Source: Flavobacteriaceae bacterium (GTDB lineage Bacteria > Bacteroidota > Bacteroidia > Flavobacteriales > Flavobacteriaceae). Taken from it: a stretch of 64,000 bases of DNA. The notes beneath the pieces are model-generated. The model was not told the origin of the DNA and searched no databases. It saw nothing but the letters and a program-made list of their open reading frames with translations. The DNA lies in assembly GCA_018699935.1 (NCBI GenBank), contig JABISF010000036.1, positions 22,973 to 86,972 of the forward strand, written 5' to 3'. A program made the position numbers and the translations under genes. This document shows, in pieces, positions 9,248 through 20,071 of the stretch (the first letter of the stretch is position 1; the number at the start of each line of letters is the position of its first letter).

Positions 9248-12200
9248 CTACTGAAGATCGATAGTTGCTTTGAGCAATACACGTCTTCCTATGATGGGCA
9301 TTTGTGGAAATGCTCTGTATTTTTGATTGAACAAGTTGGTGGCAGAAAGATCCAACGAAAAATTATCTGAAATTTGATAACCAAAGTTGGTGTCTACTAG
9401 GTTTTTCTTTTGAACCGTTCCGGAGAAAAACCCTTGATTGGATTCAAACTCATCATCGTGTTGAAATGACAAGGCTGCTCTGAAACCTGAGTCGGCATTA
9501 AAATTAACTCCCGTTCTGTATTTGAATCTAGGCGCATTCAAATAGGAAGAAAAAGGAAGATCATCATCGTCTGCCGCGCCGGGAATCCATTCATTTTGAC
9601 TCAACCAAGAGGCATTCCCCCACCAAGACCAATTTTCAGAAGCTCTATACTTGAGCGAAATATCCGCCCCCACATGACTCCGTGTCGCATCTCCAAATCG
9701 TCGATAACCTGCCGGGATGTGTGTTATGCCGTCGTTTTGTGGAACGCTTTGCGTCTCTACGGTTCCGAAAACACTGGTGATTGGAGTAATCGCATTGGCG
9801 TAACCAGCACCTCCGAGTGCAAAGGCTTGTCCTACCCCGCCTGCCAGTTGGGCAATGGCTCCCTCAATATTAGCCGGAATTAATCCCGCAGCAGTTGCCG
9901 CCGTAGCATCTGCTACAGAGGGAATCGCTTGAGAACCGGGAAAAAGAGCGTCAGCAGGAAGTCCCGTTTCCCAAAAAATTTCGGGAATTCCTAATATATT
10001 TTGATATTGTGCCTCTACTTGTTGACGTACCGCCGCTGTAACAGCGGCAGTAGTAGCTGCAGTGATCACAGCGTTAATGGTTGGGTCGGCAGCAAAATCA
10101 GCCGCAACAGCATTACTTAAATCTTGAGAGATATTTTCAGACCCTGTCAATCTATAGGTAGGTCCTATTGCAGTAAATTGAGTAAATCCTGTTCTTTCAT
10201 AAGTGTATACATCAATGCCTAAAGACCATTTGTCTCCCAACAGTCCTTTGTAACCCACTTCCCAAGATTTTAAAGTTCCAATAGCCGCAGAGCCCGTTCC
10301 AGCGAGCGAATTCATGGCTTCTCCATTAAACAAGTTATACGGGGATAGGGTTCCTGTGGTTTTATCCAAACTAGGTCCAGCATAATTGTTGAAAAAGTTT
10401 TGGACAAAGGGCAACAAGCCGGCGGTTTGTGGACTCGCTCCCAATCCAGCATAAAGTGCTTCTAAAGTGGGGGCTGCCACTGCTCCATAAGGAATGGCCA
10501 AAGGAAGGCTAGAGGTTCCATAAGGAAGCGTAACGCCTCCCGTACCTGTTAATTCTATGGGTGCTCCGGAAGCAAACTCTTGGGGGTTGATTTGACCCGA
10601 TAACCAAACATCTAAGACCCCTGGAGCTGGTGATGAAACCGGAAAATCAATATAGGTTTCCAATGCGGAAGGACCATAAGTGGCCACATTATAGGAAAGT
10701 CTGAAGGAACTTTTAGGACTTACTTTATAAACCATTGCAAGTCGTGGAGCAATTGCTCCTTTATCGATAAAGTTAAATTGATCGTAACGCAAGGCATAAG
10801 TCAAATCAATTTTTTCACCTAATCGAGAAGTCCCTTGACCGTAAACACCAGTAATTACATAATCATCAGTGTCATCATTTCTACCATAAAGTGTGTATTC
10901 TGAATCGGATGCGGTGTTTCTGTAGTCCGTTCCAACGGTGAAATTAGAATCTAAAAAATTGGGGGCATCAAAGTTATATTGCAATTGCGCTTCTAAAGAA
11001 GTTCGTTTTGCCACCTGACGAAAGCCTGTTCCATATAAGAAGGTAGGATGCTCTGCATCTCCTCCATCGTTATAGTTGTAATACACTTGGGCAAATAAAC
11101 CTCCTCTTTGCAAACGCCCTTGCGCCCAATAGTCACTTCCTTGGGTGTATCCAACACCTTGAGAATTGAAAAATAATCCGCCTCCATTGTTAACACCCCC
11201 GGCAATTACCCCAGAAGTATTGTCGTTGGGACGAAACTCAAGATGTGCATTAACGGCAAAGTTTTGATATTCAGAGGCCATCGGGTTGCCATCTCCATCG
11301 GGATCTAAATCGGAAGCAGTGAGCAATGTGGTTCCGGCCTGAGTTGCATCCACCACTTTGTTTTTAATAGCGGGTTGTCTGACCGTGCTTTGAAATGTTG
11401 AAATAAAGTCGGCATCTTCAACGGGATCAAGGATGAAATCGTTCCCTCGATTGAAACGTGCGTTTATTTTATATCCAAAAGTTTTACTGTCATTTCGGGC
11501 AGCATGACGGAGGGCACCTCCAAAAGTAGAAAGACTACCGCCATACATTTCCACCGTGGTTCCGGGATAATCAATGGGTTTTTTGGTGAGAAAGTGAACC
11601 ACACCGGAAGTTACTCCTGGGCCATACAAGGCAGAGGCTGCACCACGCACCACTTCAACACGCTCTATATCAATATTGGAAAGTCCCGTTTGAAAACTAA
11701 AAAAGGAACCTGCAGATGGGGTAACCAAATATCTGTAGTCCAAAATCGGAAAGGTAGAAGTACCAAAGACTCCCGAACCGGCTCTCATTTCAATGTTTAA
11801 TGAATTGGCGGAATGTTGTTGAATCTGAACTCCGGGGATATTGACCAAGTTTCTTACCGGATCGGTAACATTGGGCGAATTTTGTAAATCTTTGGAAGAA
11901 ATTATCGAAACCGAAGCAGGAGCATCCTGAACTTTCTCGGCACGTCTGGAAGCTGAAATGATCACCTCATCAAGGTTTTGACCAAATTCCAAAGCAACCG
12001 TGATTTGTTGATCGGCGGAGGTGATGTCAATTACTTGGGATTCAAATCCAATAGAACTCACCTCAATTTGAAAGGGAATATCAGCACTGGTATTCAATGT
12101 GAAATTTCCGTCAAAGTCAGTGGCTGTACCGGTATTTGAACCTAATACGATAATATTTGCGCCGGGCAGCGACTCCCCAGAATCGGCATCAGTAACGACA

Positions 12201-12289
12201 CCCGATATGGAGGATTGTGCATGAAGGACACTCGCCGCGAAGCATAACACGGTAAATATCGCTGTTTTAAAAAAGTTTTGTCTTTTCAT
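9248..12289 (-). CDS. TonB-dependent receptor with N-terminal carboxypeptidase-like domain
   Basis: 1013 aa; signal peptide, SISGVVTDADSGESLPGANIIVLGSNTGTATDFDGNF, plug domain and beta-barrel terminus. Confidence 0.93.
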   Translation of the reverse strand: MKRQNFFKTAIFTVLCFAASVLHAQSSISGVVTDADSGESLPGANIIVLGSNTGTATDFDGNFTLNTSADIPFQIEVSSIGFESQVIDITSADQQITVALEFGQNLDEVIISASRRAEKVQDAPASVSIISSKDLQNSPNVTDPVRNLVNIPGVQIQQHSANSLNIEMRAGSGVFGTSTFPILDYRYLVTPSAGSFFSFQTGLSNIDIERVEVVRGAASALYGPGVTSGVVHFLTKKPIDYPGTTVEMYGGSLSTFGGALRHAARNDSKTFGYKINARFNRGNDFILDPVEDADFISTFQSTVRQPAIKNKVVDATQAGTTLLTASDLDPDGDGNPMASEYQNFAVNAHLEFRPNDNTSGVIAGGVNNGGGLFFNSQGVGYTQGSDYWAQGRLQRGGLFAQVYYNYNDGGDAEHPTFLYGTGFRQVAKRTSLEAQLQYNFDAPNFLDSNFTVGTDYRNTASDSEYTLYGRNDDTDDYVITGVYGQGTSRLGEKIDLTYALRYDQFNFIDKGAIAPRLAMVYKVSPKSSFRLSYNVATYGPSALETYIDFPVSSPAPGVLDVWLSGQINPQEFASGAPIELTGTGGVTLPYGTSSLPLAIPYGAVAAPTLEALYAGLGASPQTAGLLPFVQNFFNNYAGPSLDKTTGTLSPYNLFNGEAMNSLAGTGSAAIGTLKSWEVGYKGLLGDKWSLGIDVYTYERTGFTQFTAIGPTYRLTGSENISQDLSNAVAADFAADPTINAVITAATTAAVTAAVRQQVEAQYQNILGIPEIFWETGLPADALFPGSQAIPSVADATAATAAGLIPANIEGAIAQLAGGVGQAFALGGAGYANAITPITSVFGTVETQSVPQNDGITHIPAGYRRFGDATRSHVGADISLKYRASENWSWWGNASWLSQNEWIPGAADDDDLPFSSYLNAPRFKYRTGVNFNADSGFRAALSFQHDDEFESNQGFFSGTVQKKNLVDTNFGYQISDNFSLDLSATNLFNQKYRAFPQMPIIGRRVLLKATIDLQ

Positions 12290-12625
12290 AATCAGTTTGT
12301 TTTTTAGTTGTATCCGTCTTTTAATTAGGCCGTTAAGGGTAAGAAGTGGAAAGTTGTCAATGTAATTTATAATAAAAAAATATGGGAAGTAAGTTAGTAC
12401 ATTTTTTAATGTTACTTATTAATTAGATTCATTTTTAACGCTTTATTGGGCGATTTTTTGGTTTTACTGAAAAAAACATAAAGCTCCCCCATAACTATCC
12501 AATAGGAACTATTTAATTTTATGAATTGATAGAATGCCGGTCTTACGCAATTAAATTTTGACCAAACTTCAGAGATTGTCTTAAAATGTGTATTTTTCAA
12601 TTTCATTAACTCTAGTGCTCTACTA

Positions 12626-13660
12626 TTGAAAAAGCTTGTCTATTATTTTGTCAAATATCTGTTGTGGTGTTACAATGATCTTTTTTTTAGAACCATAAAA
12701 ATTTACGGAAAAGAGCGCATTCCTCAAGACGGAGGCGTACTCTATTCTCCCAACCATCAGGCGGCCTTTCTGGATCCTTTGCTCGTTGGAGCATATACGC
12801 CAAAAAGAATTACTTCCTTAACCCGAAGCGATGTTTTTGGGGGTCCTTTACAGTGGTTTTTGGATGCTTTTCAAATGCTGCCTGTGTATCGGATACGAAA
12901 TGGTTACAGCAGTTTAAAAAACAATGATGCCACTTTTGAAAAATGCTATTCGATTTTGGGCAATGGCGGAAATCTCAACATGTTTTCCGAGGGGGGTCAT
13001 CACGATGAATATTATCTCCAAAACCTTTCTAAAGGGAGTAGTCGTTTGGCGTATCAAGCGCAAAAAGTCAATCCCGGGAAAAAGGTATACCTAATGCCGG
13101 TGGGTTTGAATTACGGCAACCATCGTCAAGCGCGCATTACTTTACATTTGGTATTTGGCGAACCTATATTGATTAGCGAGATGATGAACCCCAACAACAC
13201 CGACGCCGAAAACATCAATACGCTGCGCGCGTTGTTACAAGACCGTATGAAAGATTGCATGTGGCTCCCCGAAAAGGACGCACTTTATCCAGAGAAAAAA
13301 TTACGCATCAACAAACGCACTACAGAACTGGAGTTTTCGCATTTGAAAAAAATACTTGCTGAGGATTACGAAAAGCTTCCTAAAAGAGAACAAATAACGG
13401 CGGCAAAGCAAAACTTGGCTTCCTTACTCGCACTCCCCAACCTCATTCCGCTCTGGGCTACCCGAAAAATAAATGGGCTTTTTGAGGATATTGTATTTAC
13501 AAGTTCCATCAAATATGCCTCTGGTTTTACGGTCTTTGCTTTGTGGTGGTTAATCAGTTGCTCCTTGCTGGGTGGATTCTTTGGAAACCCCGTCGCTATT
13601 GCTTTTTTGGCTGTTAGTATTGGAAGTTTATTTTGGAGGCAAAAGATATTGTTATATTAA
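12626..13660 (+). CDS. 1-acyl-sn-glycerol-3-phosphate acyltransferase-like (PlsC domain)
   Basis: 344 aa; acyltransferase NHQAAFLDPLL (HX4D-like) and FSEGGHHDE; TTG start. Confidence 0.85.
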   Translation: MKKLVYYFVKYLLWCYNDLFFRTIKIYGKERIPQDGGVLYSPNHQAAFLDPLLVGAYTPKRITSLTRSDVFGGPLQWFLDAFQMLPVYRIRNGYSSLKNNDATFEKCYSILGNGGNLNMFSEGGHHDEYYLQNLSKGSSRLAYQAQKVNPGKKVYLMPVGLNYGNHRQARITLHLVFGEPILISEMMNPNNTDAENINTLRALLQDRMKDCMWLPEKDALYPEKKLRINKRTTELEFSHLKKILAEDYEKLPKREQITAAKQNLASLLALPNLIPLWATRKINGLFEDIVFTSSIKYASGFTVFALWWLISCSLLGGFFGNPVAIAFLAVSIGSLFWRQKILLY

Positions 13661-13815
13661 AATAATATTTAATAGTTTTTATCTATTATTCGATTTATTA
13701 TTCTCCTTTATTTTTTTAAATATACTCATAATTAGTGGTTTATCAATTATAAATAAATTTAGTATCATTTTTATTTATAGTAACTTATTAACGCACTCTT
13801 CGTACCTTTGCAACT

Positions 13816-14781
13816 ATGTTAGATCTTATCATTATCGGAGCGGGTCCCATCGGGATGGCGTGTGGCATTTCAGCCCAGAAACAGGGACTTTCTTATGAAA
13901 TCATTGAAAAAGGAACTTTGGTAAATTCCATATACCACTATCCCCAAAACATGACTTTTTTTTCCACCTCCGATCGCTTGGAGATCGGGAACATTCCTTT
14001 TATATCACACAATCCAAAACCCACTCGGTCAGAAGCTTTGGAGTACTATCGAAGAGTAGCTATGCATTGGCAGCTTAACATCCGTCTCTATGAAGCGGTG
14101 GAAAATGTCAAAAGTTTACATCCCGGGTTTGAGGTGCATACGTCCAAAGGAAGTTATCGAGCGCACAATATGGTGGTGGCTTCGGGCTTTTACGACCTTC
14201 CCTATCTACTCAACGTAAAAGGAGAAGAACTTCCAAAAGTATTACATTATTATTCCGAACCCCATCCTTTTTTTGGGATGAATATAGTCGTTGTCGGCGC
14301 GGCCAACTCTGCCGTTGATGTGGCTTTGGAAACCTACCGAAAAGGCGCCAAAAGTGTCACCATGATTATCCGAGAGCCGAAAATTGGAGAAAACGTGAAA
14401 TATTGGGCACGCCCCGATATTGTCAATCGGATTGAAGAAGGGAGCATCCCTGCCTATTTTGATTCCGAGATTACGGAAATTACTCCCACCGAAGTGCACT
14501 TTAAAACACCCGAGGGGAATAAAACCATTGCCAACGATTTTGTGTTGGCGATGACAGGGTATCAACCCAATTTTGCACTATTGGAACAATTGGGCGTCGA
14601 CTTTCAGACAGATACTTTTAGAACTCCAAAGTATACTCCTGAGACGATGGCCTCCAATGCCCCGGGTGTCTACCTTGCCGGAGTGGTTTGTGGGGGATAC
14701 AAAACCAATAAATGGTTTATCGAAAATTCTCGGGAACACGCAGAGCGAATCACCGCTGCGATTCAAAGCGCTAAAGGATAA
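13816..14781 (+). CDS. ypdA: YpdA-like putative bacillithiol disulfide reductase
   Basis: 321 aa; GxGPIGMACG Rossmann motif, YHYPQNMTFFSTSDRLEIGNIPF, second nucleotide-binding VVVGAANSAVDVA. Confidence 0.88.
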   Translation: MLDLIIIGAGPIGMACGISAQKQGLSYEIIEKGTLVNSIYHYPQNMTFFSTSDRLEIGNIPFISHNPKPTRSEALEYYRRVAMHWQLNIRLYEAVENVKSLHPGFEVHTSKGSYRAHNMVVASGFYDLPYLLNVKGEELPKVLHYYSEPHPFFGMNIVVVGAANSAVDVALETYRKGAKSVTMIIREPKIGENVKYWARPDIVNRIEEGSIPAYFDSEITEITPTEVHFKTPEGNKTIANDFVLAMTGYQPNFALLEQLGVDFQTDTFRTPKYTPETMASNAPGVYLAGVVCGGYKTNKWFIENSREHAERITAAIQSAKG

Positions 14782-14859
14782 TATTCAAATATCCATTATG
14801 AATTTCACCCGCTGAGCATTCCGATAAGTTTAGTACTTTAGACTTTTAGGATTTATTTA

Positions 14860-15993
14860 GTGAAAATTTTAATCATCCCGGATTCATTTAAAGGCAGCCT
14901 GACAGGAAAAGCTGTGGCTCGGGCAATGGAAAGGGGTGTGCAATCTGTGTATCCAAATGCGGAATGCGTCCTTATGCCCTTTTCCGATGGCGGCGAGGGG
15001 GCTCTTGATGTGCTTCAACAGCATGTCGCTGGAACTTTAAATTATTGCTCAACACGTGATCCTTTAGGCCGACCCATTGAGGCTCCTTATTTTCGGTTTA
15101 AAGACCAGCCCACGGCTTGGGTGGAATTATCACAAACTGCAGGCCTGCAAAATTTAACCCCCGAAGAATACAATCCTTATGAGACCAATACTTATGGGAC
15201 AGGATTAATGATTCTTCATGCCTTAGAAAAGGGATGTACTTCCATAATTTTAGGAATCGGCGGCAGTGCTACTCACGACATGGGCAGTGGTATTTTTTCT
15301 GCTTTAGGGGGGCGAATTTTTGATCAAGAGGGCAACACTATACCGCCAAATGGAAGAAATTTAGAATTAATTAAAAGATTGAATAATAATGAATTATATA
15401 TTAAAAATAAAAGCTGGGATTTAACCATAGCATGTGATGTTTCCAACCCTCTTTTAGGTGTTAACGGTGCCGCCCACACCTATGCCAAGCAAAAAGGAGC
15501 TCGTCCTGAAATGATCGAACGTTTAGAGGCAGGAAGTGCCCATTTTGCGAGAGTTATTGAGCAACATTTTGGCAGAACAATCACTGCATTAGCTGGAGGA
15601 GGTGCTGCCGGTGGAGTGGCTGCCGGTTTGTATGGCTTTTTTGGAGCACAACTTCAAAACGGTTTTGATCTTTTGGCGTCCCACACCCACTTACAAACTC
15701 AGATCGACGCGGCAGACCTGGTCATCACCGGCGAAGGGCGGTATGATCAGCAAAGTGATTTTGGAAAATTGCCCCAGCGGATTATCACATTAACCCAAAA
15801 AAAGCAAATCCCCACCTTTCTTTTTTGTGGCTCCATCGAAGCCAAAAATACACCACGACCCAGTCACTTGTTGGGAATTGAAAAAATTAAACCCGACACA
15901 ATGCCTCTTGACGAAGCGATGAAAAATGCGGCATCCTTATTGGAAAAAAAAGTAAGTGATACCTTAACCCACTATAAAAACAATCCTTCCTGA
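14860..15993 (+). CDS. Glycerate kinase
   Basis: 377 aa; MKILIIPDSFKGSLTGKAVARAMERGV, PFSDGGEGALDVL, LGIGGSATHDMGSG; GTG start. Confidence 0.93.
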   Translation: MKILIIPDSFKGSLTGKAVARAMERGVQSVYPNAECVLMPFSDGGEGALDVLQQHVAGTLNYCSTRDPLGRPIEAPYFRFKDQPTAWVELSQTAGLQNLTPEEYNPYETNTYGTGLMILHALEKGCTSIILGIGGSATHDMGSGIFSALGGRIFDQEGNTIPPNGRNLELIKRLNNNELYIKNKSWDLTIACDVSNPLLGVNGAAHTYAKQKGARPEMIERLEAGSAHFARVIEQHFGRTITALAGGGAAGGVAAGLYGFFGAQLQNGFDLLASHTHLQTQIDAADLVITGEGRYDQQSDFGKLPQRIITLTQKKQIPTFLFCGSIEAKNTPRPSHLLGIEKIKPDTMPLDEAMKNAASLLEKKVSDTLTHYKNNPS

Positions 15994-17324
15994 TGTATCT
16001 TCCACTCCTTTATATTGTACTCACCATCCTTTGGATCATCATTGGCAGCTCGTATATCAAATGGCATCCTTTTTTAGTGTTATTAATAGGAAGTTTTTTG
16101 TTGGCACTATTGGTGGGAACGCCCATCGTAAACACCTTCGAACAGATCGGAAGCGGATTTTATAAAATTGTAAAAAGTATTGGATTATTGATCTTATTTG
16201 GAACCATCATTGGTGCCGCATTAGAACAATCGAAAGGAACGCTCTCGCTAGCAGGTGGAATCCTGAAACACTTGAGTCGACTCCCCTTGCCCTATGCCAT
16301 CAGCTGTATCGGCTATTTGGTTTCCATTCCTGTTTTTTGCGATGCCGCCTTTGTTATTTTATCCCAACTCAACAAAACATTGTCGAGACAAACCAAAACC
16401 CCATTGGTCGGCTTGGCGGTGGCACTATCCACCGGTCTTTTTGCGCCGCATGTACTGGTACCTCCTACGCCGGGCCCTTTGGCGGCCGCAGCAAATTTAA
16501 ATTTAGACAACCTATTGCTGCTCATCGTCATTGGGGGAAGTATTGCCTTTATTTTGATTATGGTGGGAGGTGCCTATGGTAATTATTTATCTAAAAAAAT
16601 GGAATATATTCCCGAAGGAGAATCGGAGACGCTCGACGATGGAACTGAAATTACAGCACTTCCTTCTTTTAAAAAAGCGTTACTCCCCATTGCGCTTCCC
16701 ATACTTTTGATGTGTTTGGGGACAATCCTTCCCACTTCAGCCATGCCCCAAACGATGGTTCAAATGCTTAAGGCACTAACACAGCCTACAACGGCACTTT
16801 TTGTTGGGATGCTTTTTGCTTTGGGCTTAGATTTTAGAAAAAAAGGGTTTGTCCGTGCATCTTTTCAAGAGGGTGTAAAAAAAACTTTTCCCATTCTCCT
16901 GATTACCGGAATGGGGGGAGCTTTAGGAGCGATTATACAAACCCTTCCTTTGGTGGAATACGCAAAAGCACTGACACAAATGGAAGGCTTGGGCATACTG
17001 ATTGCCTTTTTGATAGCGGCTCTTTTAAAAACGGCGCAGGGTTCGTCCACCGTAGCCATCATTACAACCTCATCCATCCTTTTCCCGCTATTACCGCTGC
17101 TTGGTTTGGACAGTGAAATGGGGAAAATATGGGCAATTATGGCTTTGGGCGTAGGCTCAATGACCGTATCCCACGCCAACGATTCCTACTTTTGGATCGT
17201 TTCGCAAATGAGCGGAATGGATGTAAAAACGGCCTATCGCACGCATACGTTTGGAACCTTTATTCAAGGGATGGTTGGGTTACTGGTGGTACTGATCGGA
17301 TATACGCTGTGGCAACTCTTTTAA
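15993..17324 (+). CDS. GntP-family permease (gluconate/glycerate type)
   Basis: 443 aa polytopic protein; LVPPTPGPLAAA, TAQGSSTVAIITT; directly follows glycerate kinase. Confidence 0.92.
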   Translation: MYLPLLYIVLTILWIIIGSSYIKWHPFLVLLIGSFLLALLVGTPIVNTFEQIGSGFYKIVKSIGLLILFGTIIGAALEQSKGTLSLAGGILKHLSRLPLPYAISCIGYLVSIPVFCDAAFVILSQLNKTLSRQTKTPLVGLAVALSTGLFAPHVLVPPTPGPLAAAANLNLDNLLLLIVIGGSIAFILIMVGGAYGNYLSKKMEYIPEGESETLDDGTEITALPSFKKALLPIALPILLMCLGTILPTSAMPQTMVQMLKALTQPTTALFVGMLFALGLDFRKKGFVRASFQEGVKKTFPILLITGMGGALGAIIQTLPLVEYAKALTQMEGLGILIAFLIAALLKTAQGSSTVAIITTSSILFPLLPLLGLDSEMGKIWAIMALGVGSMTVSHANDSYFWIVSQMSGMDVKTAYRTHTFGTFIQGMVGLLVVLIGYTLWQLF

Positions 17325-19162
17325 AAAGCAGTGTAAAGTAGCTCGAGTTTTACTTTTTTATCCTCGTTTTCCACACCGGTGTTCGAACCTATGAGCACCG
17401 TACCCAAGGGATTGAGAACTGCAGCAGCGGGATAATCAATAACATTAGCATCATCGATAAATCCTTTTTTAAGTGTGGCGTCACCAATATTGCCAGTGAC
17501 CACTACCCCCAAATCCACATTCAACGAGTCTTTGCGCAAGATTTGCGAAATATGATTGGTGATACGGAATTTGTATCGATAGGGGCGATTGTTCTCGTCG
17601 CGTTCCAATATCCCACTAAAAATCCGTTTGGCCTGGGTGGATCCTGAAGCAACCGGAGTGGTAAGGTCGTTATTATAATCGATAACAGGATTACCCGAAT
17701 TGTACTTATAAAGGTACAAACGAGGAGCAACTAAAGCGTCGTCGCTGGTTAGGGAATTCTGATCCAGATAAAACACCAAATTGGCTTCATTAATCAACCA
17801 AGATTGATTTCGTAAGTTGTTCAACAAAGTATTGTCATTGGAATTGGCTTCGGGAGTAAACAATCGTACTTTTCCGTGAAATTGCCCACTCTTGACAAAC
17901 ACTTTATCAGAAGGTTCCCCCAATTTAGAACTTGCAATACGTTCCAAAATTGCCGTGTCAAAAGCTTCATTTTTCAAATGGTTGACACGAATCCCATTCA
18001 TACCTATTGAAAAGGTTGTCGGGATTTGATCGATGGTGTCATCGGTAATGTCGTCTTCTGTGCCTTGTTTGTTGTATTTATCATAAATATAATTGATCTT
18101 AATCGCTGCATTGCCGATGTCGAGCAACATATATAAATCATCTGAAAACCCATCGGCATGAACAATAATCCCTTTGAGATAGGCTTGGAAATTTCCTAAA
18201 TTTGCCAACTCTGGCGCACCTTCCATATCAATCAGTCGCTCTTGGAAAAAAGTGCTGTTTAAAGGAATACGAAGCCGAGGGGTGAGTCGAGTTTCCACTT
18301 GGGTGGTTTCATCCACATCGGCTGTTTCTGGATCATCCTGAGCGTAATTGAAGCGCAATTCATCAAAACTCAAGCTGACATTACCGTCAAAAAGGGTTTC
18401 TCCACCAAAGCCTTCTGCCAAAAAATCTTGATTGGAATAATAGGCTTGAGCCGTTTCAAAATTCATGCTCGGATCCAAACTGTTTAGATAATAGTTGAGC
18501 TCCTGAACTTTTAAATTAAACGTTGCTTCTCGATTCCCATAAATAGAATCGATTTCGTATACTTTATTCTCATTGTCATAAGTCGCATTGTCATCGTCGT
18601 CGTGATCAAGTATTCCATCATTATCACTGTCCGAACTCAAGGGATTTAGACCCGCATTGGTTTCCACCAAGTCGGTCAATTCATCCCCATCCGAATTACT
18701 TTGCGGATCGTCTGGGTCGCTGTCCAAAATATCGATAACTCCATCGGCGTCACGGTCGTTGGTATTATTGAAAAAAGGGATTTCCAAATACACCTCCTGC
18801 ACTTTTTCGTTTTCGGGTATTATTAAGATATTGTCATTGTCTTCATCTTCCTCCAAAGATTGGGAATAGACCCCAAAAATGGGACTGTCGGAAATACTCA
18901 GCTGTGTAGTAAAATCGGCTTCAGAATGACCAAAAACAGGATGATTGATGACGCCCAATTGAACTAAAGAAAGTCCATTGGTTTGGACTTTTTCCAAATG
19001 TTCTTGAAAGGTAAAAACAGGAATCAATTCTTGATTGGTTTTTATGGCAGAAACACCCAAAATTTCATCACCTACGACAATGAAATCTTTGTTGCACTGG
19101 ACAACTGTAAAAAACAATACAAACAATATAAAAATGGGGAGGAACCGATACTTAAATAGCAT
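17321..19162 (-). CDS. DUF4270-like lipoprotein with calcium-binding-type aspartate repeats
   Basis: 613 aa; signal peptide ending ...VQC; DRDADGVIDILDSDPDDPQSNSDGDELTDLVETNAGLNPLSSDSDNDGILDHDDDD resembles thrombospondin type-3 repeats. Confidence 0.8.
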   Translation of the reverse strand: MLFKYRFLPIFILFVLFFTVVQCNKDFIVVGDEILGVSAIKTNQELIPVFTFQEHLEKVQTNGLSLVQLGVINHPVFGHSEADFTTQLSISDSPIFGVYSQSLEEDEDNDNILIIPENEKVQEVYLEIPFFNNTNDRDADGVIDILDSDPDDPQSNSDGDELTDLVETNAGLNPLSSDSDNDGILDHDDDDNATYDNENKVYEIDSIYGNREATFNLKVQELNYYLNSLDPSMNFETAQAYYSNQDFLAEGFGGETLFDGNVSLSFDELRFNYAQDDPETADVDETTQVETRLTPRLRIPLNSTFFQERLIDMEGAPELANLGNFQAYLKGIIVHADGFSDDLYMLLDIGNAAIKINYIYDKYNKQGTEDDITDDTIDQIPTTFSIGMNGIRVNHLKNEAFDTAILERIASSKLGEPSDKVFVKSGQFHGKVRLFTPEANSNDNTLLNNLRNQSWLINEANLVFYLDQNSLTSDDALVAPRLYLYKYNSGNPVIDYNNDLTTPVASGSTQAKRIFSGILERDENNRPYRYKFRITNHISQILRKDSLNVDLGVVVTGNIGDATLKKGFIDDANVIDYPAAAVLNPLGTVLIGSNTGVENEDKKVKLELLYTAF

Positions 19163-19173
19163 GGACGATAGGG

Positions 19174-19977
19174 TTAACTAAGTTTATTCGTGTAAAAATC
19201 AATATAGGCATTGGGTTCTTTGATTTGCTCATAGGCTAAATAAGGTTTATTACTCTTGTCAATCAAAGATTTTAAATCTGCTGGGAAATCTTCCGTTGCA
19301 ATGATTAGACCGTCCGAATGCTCAACGGTTAGTTTAGTTAAATGATGATAATCTGCTGTTTCTATTGTTTTTAAATGATCCTCTTCGACCTGATCAAAGG
19401 CCACTTTGTCTTTCATGTCGCTGGAGAGTACCCCTTCAAAATCTTGGGCGTAAATGGAACTCACTACTTGACTGTCTGCAAACAGGGGCTCGTCTTTATA
19501 AAACGTCTTGAGATAGAGCGGAAAAAGGGAGGTGAACCACCCGTGCAAATGGATGATGTCCGGAGACCAATTTAATTTTTTAACGGTTTCTACTACGCCT
19601 TTGGTAAAGAAGATCATTCGTTCATCATTATCCGAAAAAATCTTTCCATCCGCATCGTGCAACAAAGCACGACGCTTAAAATATTCATCGTTGTCAATAA
19701 AATAGACCTGCATTCTTTCTTTGGGAATAGAGGCCACTTTGATTACCAAAGGCACGTCCAAGTCATTGACAATCATATTCATTCCGGACAAACGGATGAC
19801 TTCATGCAATTGGTGACGGCGTTCGTTAATCATGCCATACCGCGGCATAAAAATACGTGTCTGACCACCGTGATCGTTAATATTTTTTGGTATTTCAAAT
19901 GAATTTATAGCTTGCTCAGTCTGGGGCAAATACGGAACAACCTCTGAAGAAATAATCAGTACATTCTTATCTTTCAT
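19174..19977 (-). CDS. Glycogen/starch synthase-like protein (GT5 N-terminal domain only)
   Basis: The track's ORF starts at 20007, but MKDKNVLIISSEVVPYLPQTEQA is the likely start; LNWSPDIIHLHGWFTSLFPLYLK is GT5-like; no C-terminal GT-B half. Confidence 0.8.
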   Translation of the reverse strand: MKDKNVLIISSEVVPYLPQTEQAINSFEIPKNINDHGGQTRIFMPRYGMINERRHQLHEVIRLSGMNMIVNDLDVPLVIKVASIPKERMQVYFIDNDEYFKRRALLHDADGKIFSDNDERMIFFTKGVVETVKKLNWSPDIIHLHGWFTSLFPLYLKTFYKDEPLFADSQVVSSIYAQDFEGVLSSDMKDKVAFDQVEEDHLKTIETADYHHLTKLTVEHSDGLIIATEDFPADLKSLIDKSNKPYLAYEQIKEPNAYIDFYTNKLS

Positions 19978-20071
19978 AATTCTGTTTTTCCAAAGGGAAG
20001 TCTGCAAAAATACAAAATTTATGCTTAAATACTTAAAAACTGGCTACTTTAGCCCGTTAATCTTTTACTAA

